From Candidatus Heimdallarchaeota archaeon (GTDB taxonomy: Archaea; Asgardarchaeota; Njordarchaeia; Njordarchaeales; JAMOTR01): 6,875 bases of DNA. This document shows, in pieces, positions 5,334 to 6,875 of this stretch. The position numbers were made by a program, and so were the translations under genes. Location: the NCBI GenBank assembly GCA_027068385.1, contig JAMOTR010000037.1, positions 1-6,875 on the forward strand, written 5' to 3'. Positions within the stretch are counted from its first letter, which is position 1; each line of letters opens with the position of its first letter. A model generated the notes under the pieces. It was not told the DNA's origin. It made no database searches and was given only the letters and a program-made list of their open reading frames with translations.

Positions 5334-6389
5334 GAGCCTCACGACGTCACCGTCCATGAGCACGTGATTCTTACCGACGCGCTGTCCTGGGAACTTCACG
5401 CTTCTACCCCGAACGCGCGCCTCTATGCGACCGGTTTTCCTAGCCTTTATGACCCCCTCTAATCTCTCCACCAAGTCCCCTACGGTCGATCCTATGGGCA
5501 TCAGCGTGGCCTTATTAGATACTTTACCATCGGGGGTCTTCGTGTATATGCGCATGTAACCCGCGGCCTTGATGATCGCCTCGCCCAACGATTCTAAGTC
5601 ATACAACTTCACCACGGGTACGTTCTCGAGGCGTATCTTATCTATGAGCCCCTCGGGGACCATGAACACCGCGGGCTTAAAGACGTTCCTCGGATCCAGG
5701 GCCGCCTTTATGATCTCCTCCGGAACTTCCTCCTCGATCCTTATGTAAGCGTTCCTATAAAACGTCTCGGCATAGTCCTTAAGCCCCTCGGAGACGGGCC
5801 TGTTAAATTGTACGCCTCCGTACGCCCTCTTCTCCACGATCACCTTCGGGCGCCTCATCGGTATGATGCGCATCGCCTTAATCTCCTGGGCGATCTGACG
5901 TAGTTCTTCTAAGTTATATATGATGAACACTAAGACGTCCGCGTTCACGAAGAGGTTCTTATAGCGGCCGAAGAGAGAGGATTCCGAGAGGCCCGGATAT
6001 ATCGGAGGGGGTACGACTAATTGTATTAAGGCCCCTTTAGAGTCGAGCGTGAGGTTCACGGGCGCGTTCTTCGGTACTTCTCCTCCGAGCCTCTCTATGA
6101 GCCGGGAGACGTCGGAAAAGTATATTACGGTGGCGACGAGGTCCCCCGTCTTCCTTATCGTCCGCGCGTCCTTCCCTCCCCTACGCCTCTCTTCTTGCTT
6201 CCTAAGCTCCTCGCGCAACTTCGCGAGCTTCGTCTTCCGCTGCTTTAGTAGCTTCTCTGTACCCTTATGCTTGGGCGTTAAGGCTATGAGCTTCTCGAGT
6301 AGCTCGATCCTCCTCTTAATATCCCCTTCGGGCACGGATAGGTATTCGTCGTACAAGCTCTGCACCTCGGCGGGCAAATTCGTGGGCAT
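5322..6389 (-). CDS. DRG/Rbg-family TGS-domain protein with degenerate GTPase domain
   Basis: This 355-aa protein has the full architecture of the DRG (developmentally regulated GTP-binding) family, which in its active form binds ribosomes. Residues 20-63 form the typical helical hairpin (LTPKHKGTEKLL, KLAKLREEL), residues about 82-270 a Ras-like domain, and residues 278-354 a well-kept TGS domain (RIYTKTPDGK, LMPIGSTVGDLVERL, GRSVKFPGQRVG, HVLMDGDVVRLL). The G motifs are gone. Where GFPSVGKST is expected there is YFSDVSRLIE (90-99). The DxPG of G3 reads VVPPPIYPG (125-133). The NKxD of G4 reads MVPEGLID (243-250). It is therefore unlikely to bind or hydrolyse GTP in the usual way and is best called a pseudo-GTPase, possibly a ribosome or RNA-binding scaffold through the TGS domain. 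The reading frame is intact, so it is not a pseudogene. It follows the DUF1931 gene by 53 bp on the same strand and its end overlaps the eL38 gene by 12 bp. Confidence 0.82.
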   Translation of the reverse strand: MPTNLPAEVQSLYDEYLSVPEGDIKRRIELLEKLIALTPKHKGTEKLLKQRKTKLAKLREELRKQEERRRGGKDARTIRKTGDLVATVIYFSDVSRLIERLGGEVPKNAPVNLTLDSKGALIQLVVPPPIYPGLSESSLFGRYKNLFVNADVLVFIIYNLEELRQIAQEIKAMRIIPMRRPKVIVEKRAYGGVQFNRPVSEGLKDYAETFYRNAYIRIEEEVPEEIIKAALDPRNVFKPAVFMVPEGLIDKIRLENVPVVKLYDLESLGEAIIKAAGYMRIYTKTPDGKVSNKATLMPIGSTVGDLVERLEGVIKARKTGRIEARVRGRSVKFPGQRVGKNHVLMDGDVVRLLSI

Positions 6390-6430
6390 AATACGTGAAG
6401 GTTAAGCGAAAGAAAAGCGTTTGAAACCGG

Positions 6431-6440
6431 ATAAAAACGA
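6431..6440 (-). promoter_or_regulatory. T-tract downstream of DUF1931 gene: terminator or TATA box
   Basis: Reading leftward, TCGTTTTTAT begins just three bases after the DUF1931 stop codon and is followed by more T-rich sequence (CTTTTCTTTC, 6418-6409). It may be a U-tract terminator, as is usual in archaea, or a TATA-like box lying about 46 nt before the ATG of the TGS-protein gene, which would then have a leader of some 20 nt. No Shine-Dalgarno is visible before that ATG. Confidence 0.35.
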
Positions 6441-6442
6441 CC

Positions 6443-6875
6443 TCATAGGGTGAGATCTAAGATCTTAGAAGCCCTTTCTATAGCCTCCTTAGAGGGCCTC
6501 CTAGAGTCGGGCTCGACGAGCTTTATCGTGTTTCCCACGATGTACACTAACGCGCCCACGATGTCCTGAAGGTTCTCGCGTAGCTCGTCGGATACGGTAA
6601 ACGGTGTCACCTCCGCGACGACCGCGAGGATTGGCGAGAGATCCACCTCGGCCGTTAAGAGGAGCTTCTTCCGTTCCTCCATCGAACGAAGGAAGCCCTT
6701 CGTGAGCGGAAGGTCGCGCATGTATATAATCTCGCGTCCGTTATCGCGTGCGTTCCTCTCGGCTACCTCGATGAGGTCGCGGAACTTCTTCTCTATGATC
6801 TCTAATAGTATCTCGGCCTTCGACTTATCGATATCTAAAGAGGCCACGCGGCGCATGAGCTGTTTTAGCTTAGGG
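6443..6875 (-). CDS. DUF1931 histone-fold protein, 5' end outside the window
   Basis: This belongs to the DUF1931 family (known from Aquifex, Thermus and many archaea), in which one chain holds two histone folds in tandem and resembles a histone dimer. It is presumed to bind DNA or act in chromosome organisation, though the family's role is not settled. The family signature is clear: RRVASLDIDKSKAE near the N-terminus, a long helix (14-38), then NGREIIYMRDLPLTKGF (39-55), and a second fold from about 71 to 134 (DLSPILAVVAEVTP, LQDIVGALVYIVGNTIKLVEP, SKEAIERASKILD). An ATG at 6856 gives 137 residues, but the frame stays open to the edge and reads PKLKQL before that Met, as in family members that begin with KLERFFRKAASLD. 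The real start is therefore probably beyond position 6875. Residues are numbered from the ATG at 6856. Confidence 0.8.
   Translation of the reverse strand, partial: PKLKQLMRRVASLDIDKSKAEILLEIIEKKFRDLIEVAERNARDNGREIIYMRDLPLTKGFLRSMEERKKLLLTAEVDLSPILAVVAEVTPFTVSDELRENLQDIVGALVYIVGNTIKLVEPDSRRPSKEAIERASKILDLTL

Noticed and set aside
6049..6405. Plus-strand 118-codon frame opposite the TGS-protein gene
   Set aside because: Ser/Phe-rich antisense product. The minus-strand frame carries clear DRG-family features.
6448..6468. AGATCTAAGATCTT repeat-like palindromes near the DUF1931 stop
   Set aside because: It encodes the conserved C-terminal helix (KILDL) in frame, so coding need explains it. There is no T-run directly after it to form a terminator hairpin.

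Overview
This window most likely comes from a hyperthermophilic archaeon of the Thermoproteota (Crenarchaeota), probably Desulfurococcales-like. The evidence is a ribosomal protein eL38 gene (among archaea mainly a TACK/Asgard feature), a DUF1931 doublet-histone-like protein, a DRG-family TGS protein, Lys/Glu-rich proteins with many ATA, TTA and AGG codons, and several genes with a TATA-like box about 25 nt before the start codon and no Shine-Dalgarno (leaderless pattern). The genus cannot be fixed from the sequence.

The window has two halves. Positions 45-4704 hold four genes in a divergent arrangement that look like an accessory cassette. Leftward are a 173-aa all-helical protein and, tightly coupled behind it, a 478-aa protein that I read as a CHAT-type (caspase-like, clan CD) cysteine protease with candidate catalytic His334 and Cys383. 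Rightward are a 230-aa helical protein of unknown function and a 630-aa protein with a large soluble N-terminal part and about five C-terminal membrane spans. An 84-bp AT-rich intergenic region with two short palindromes separates the two arms. A protease, two small helical partners and a membrane protein recall known CHAT-protease/effector systems (TPR-CHAT of type III-E CRISPR, CHAT-gasdermin), but there is no Cas gene, recognisable gasdermin or STAND NTPase here. If the four genes act together, this may be an undescribed protease-triggered membrane system. That is inference from context.

Positions 4794-6875 look like ordinary chromosome: an 86-aa protein with a predicted ferredoxin-like pattern, ribosomal protein eL38, a convergent DRG-family protein whose GTPase motifs have all been lost while its TGS domain is intact, and a DUF1931 histone-fold protein that runs off the right edge. 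No tRNA, rRNA, CRISPR array, insertion sequence or integrase was seen. No gap between genes exceeds about 90 bp.
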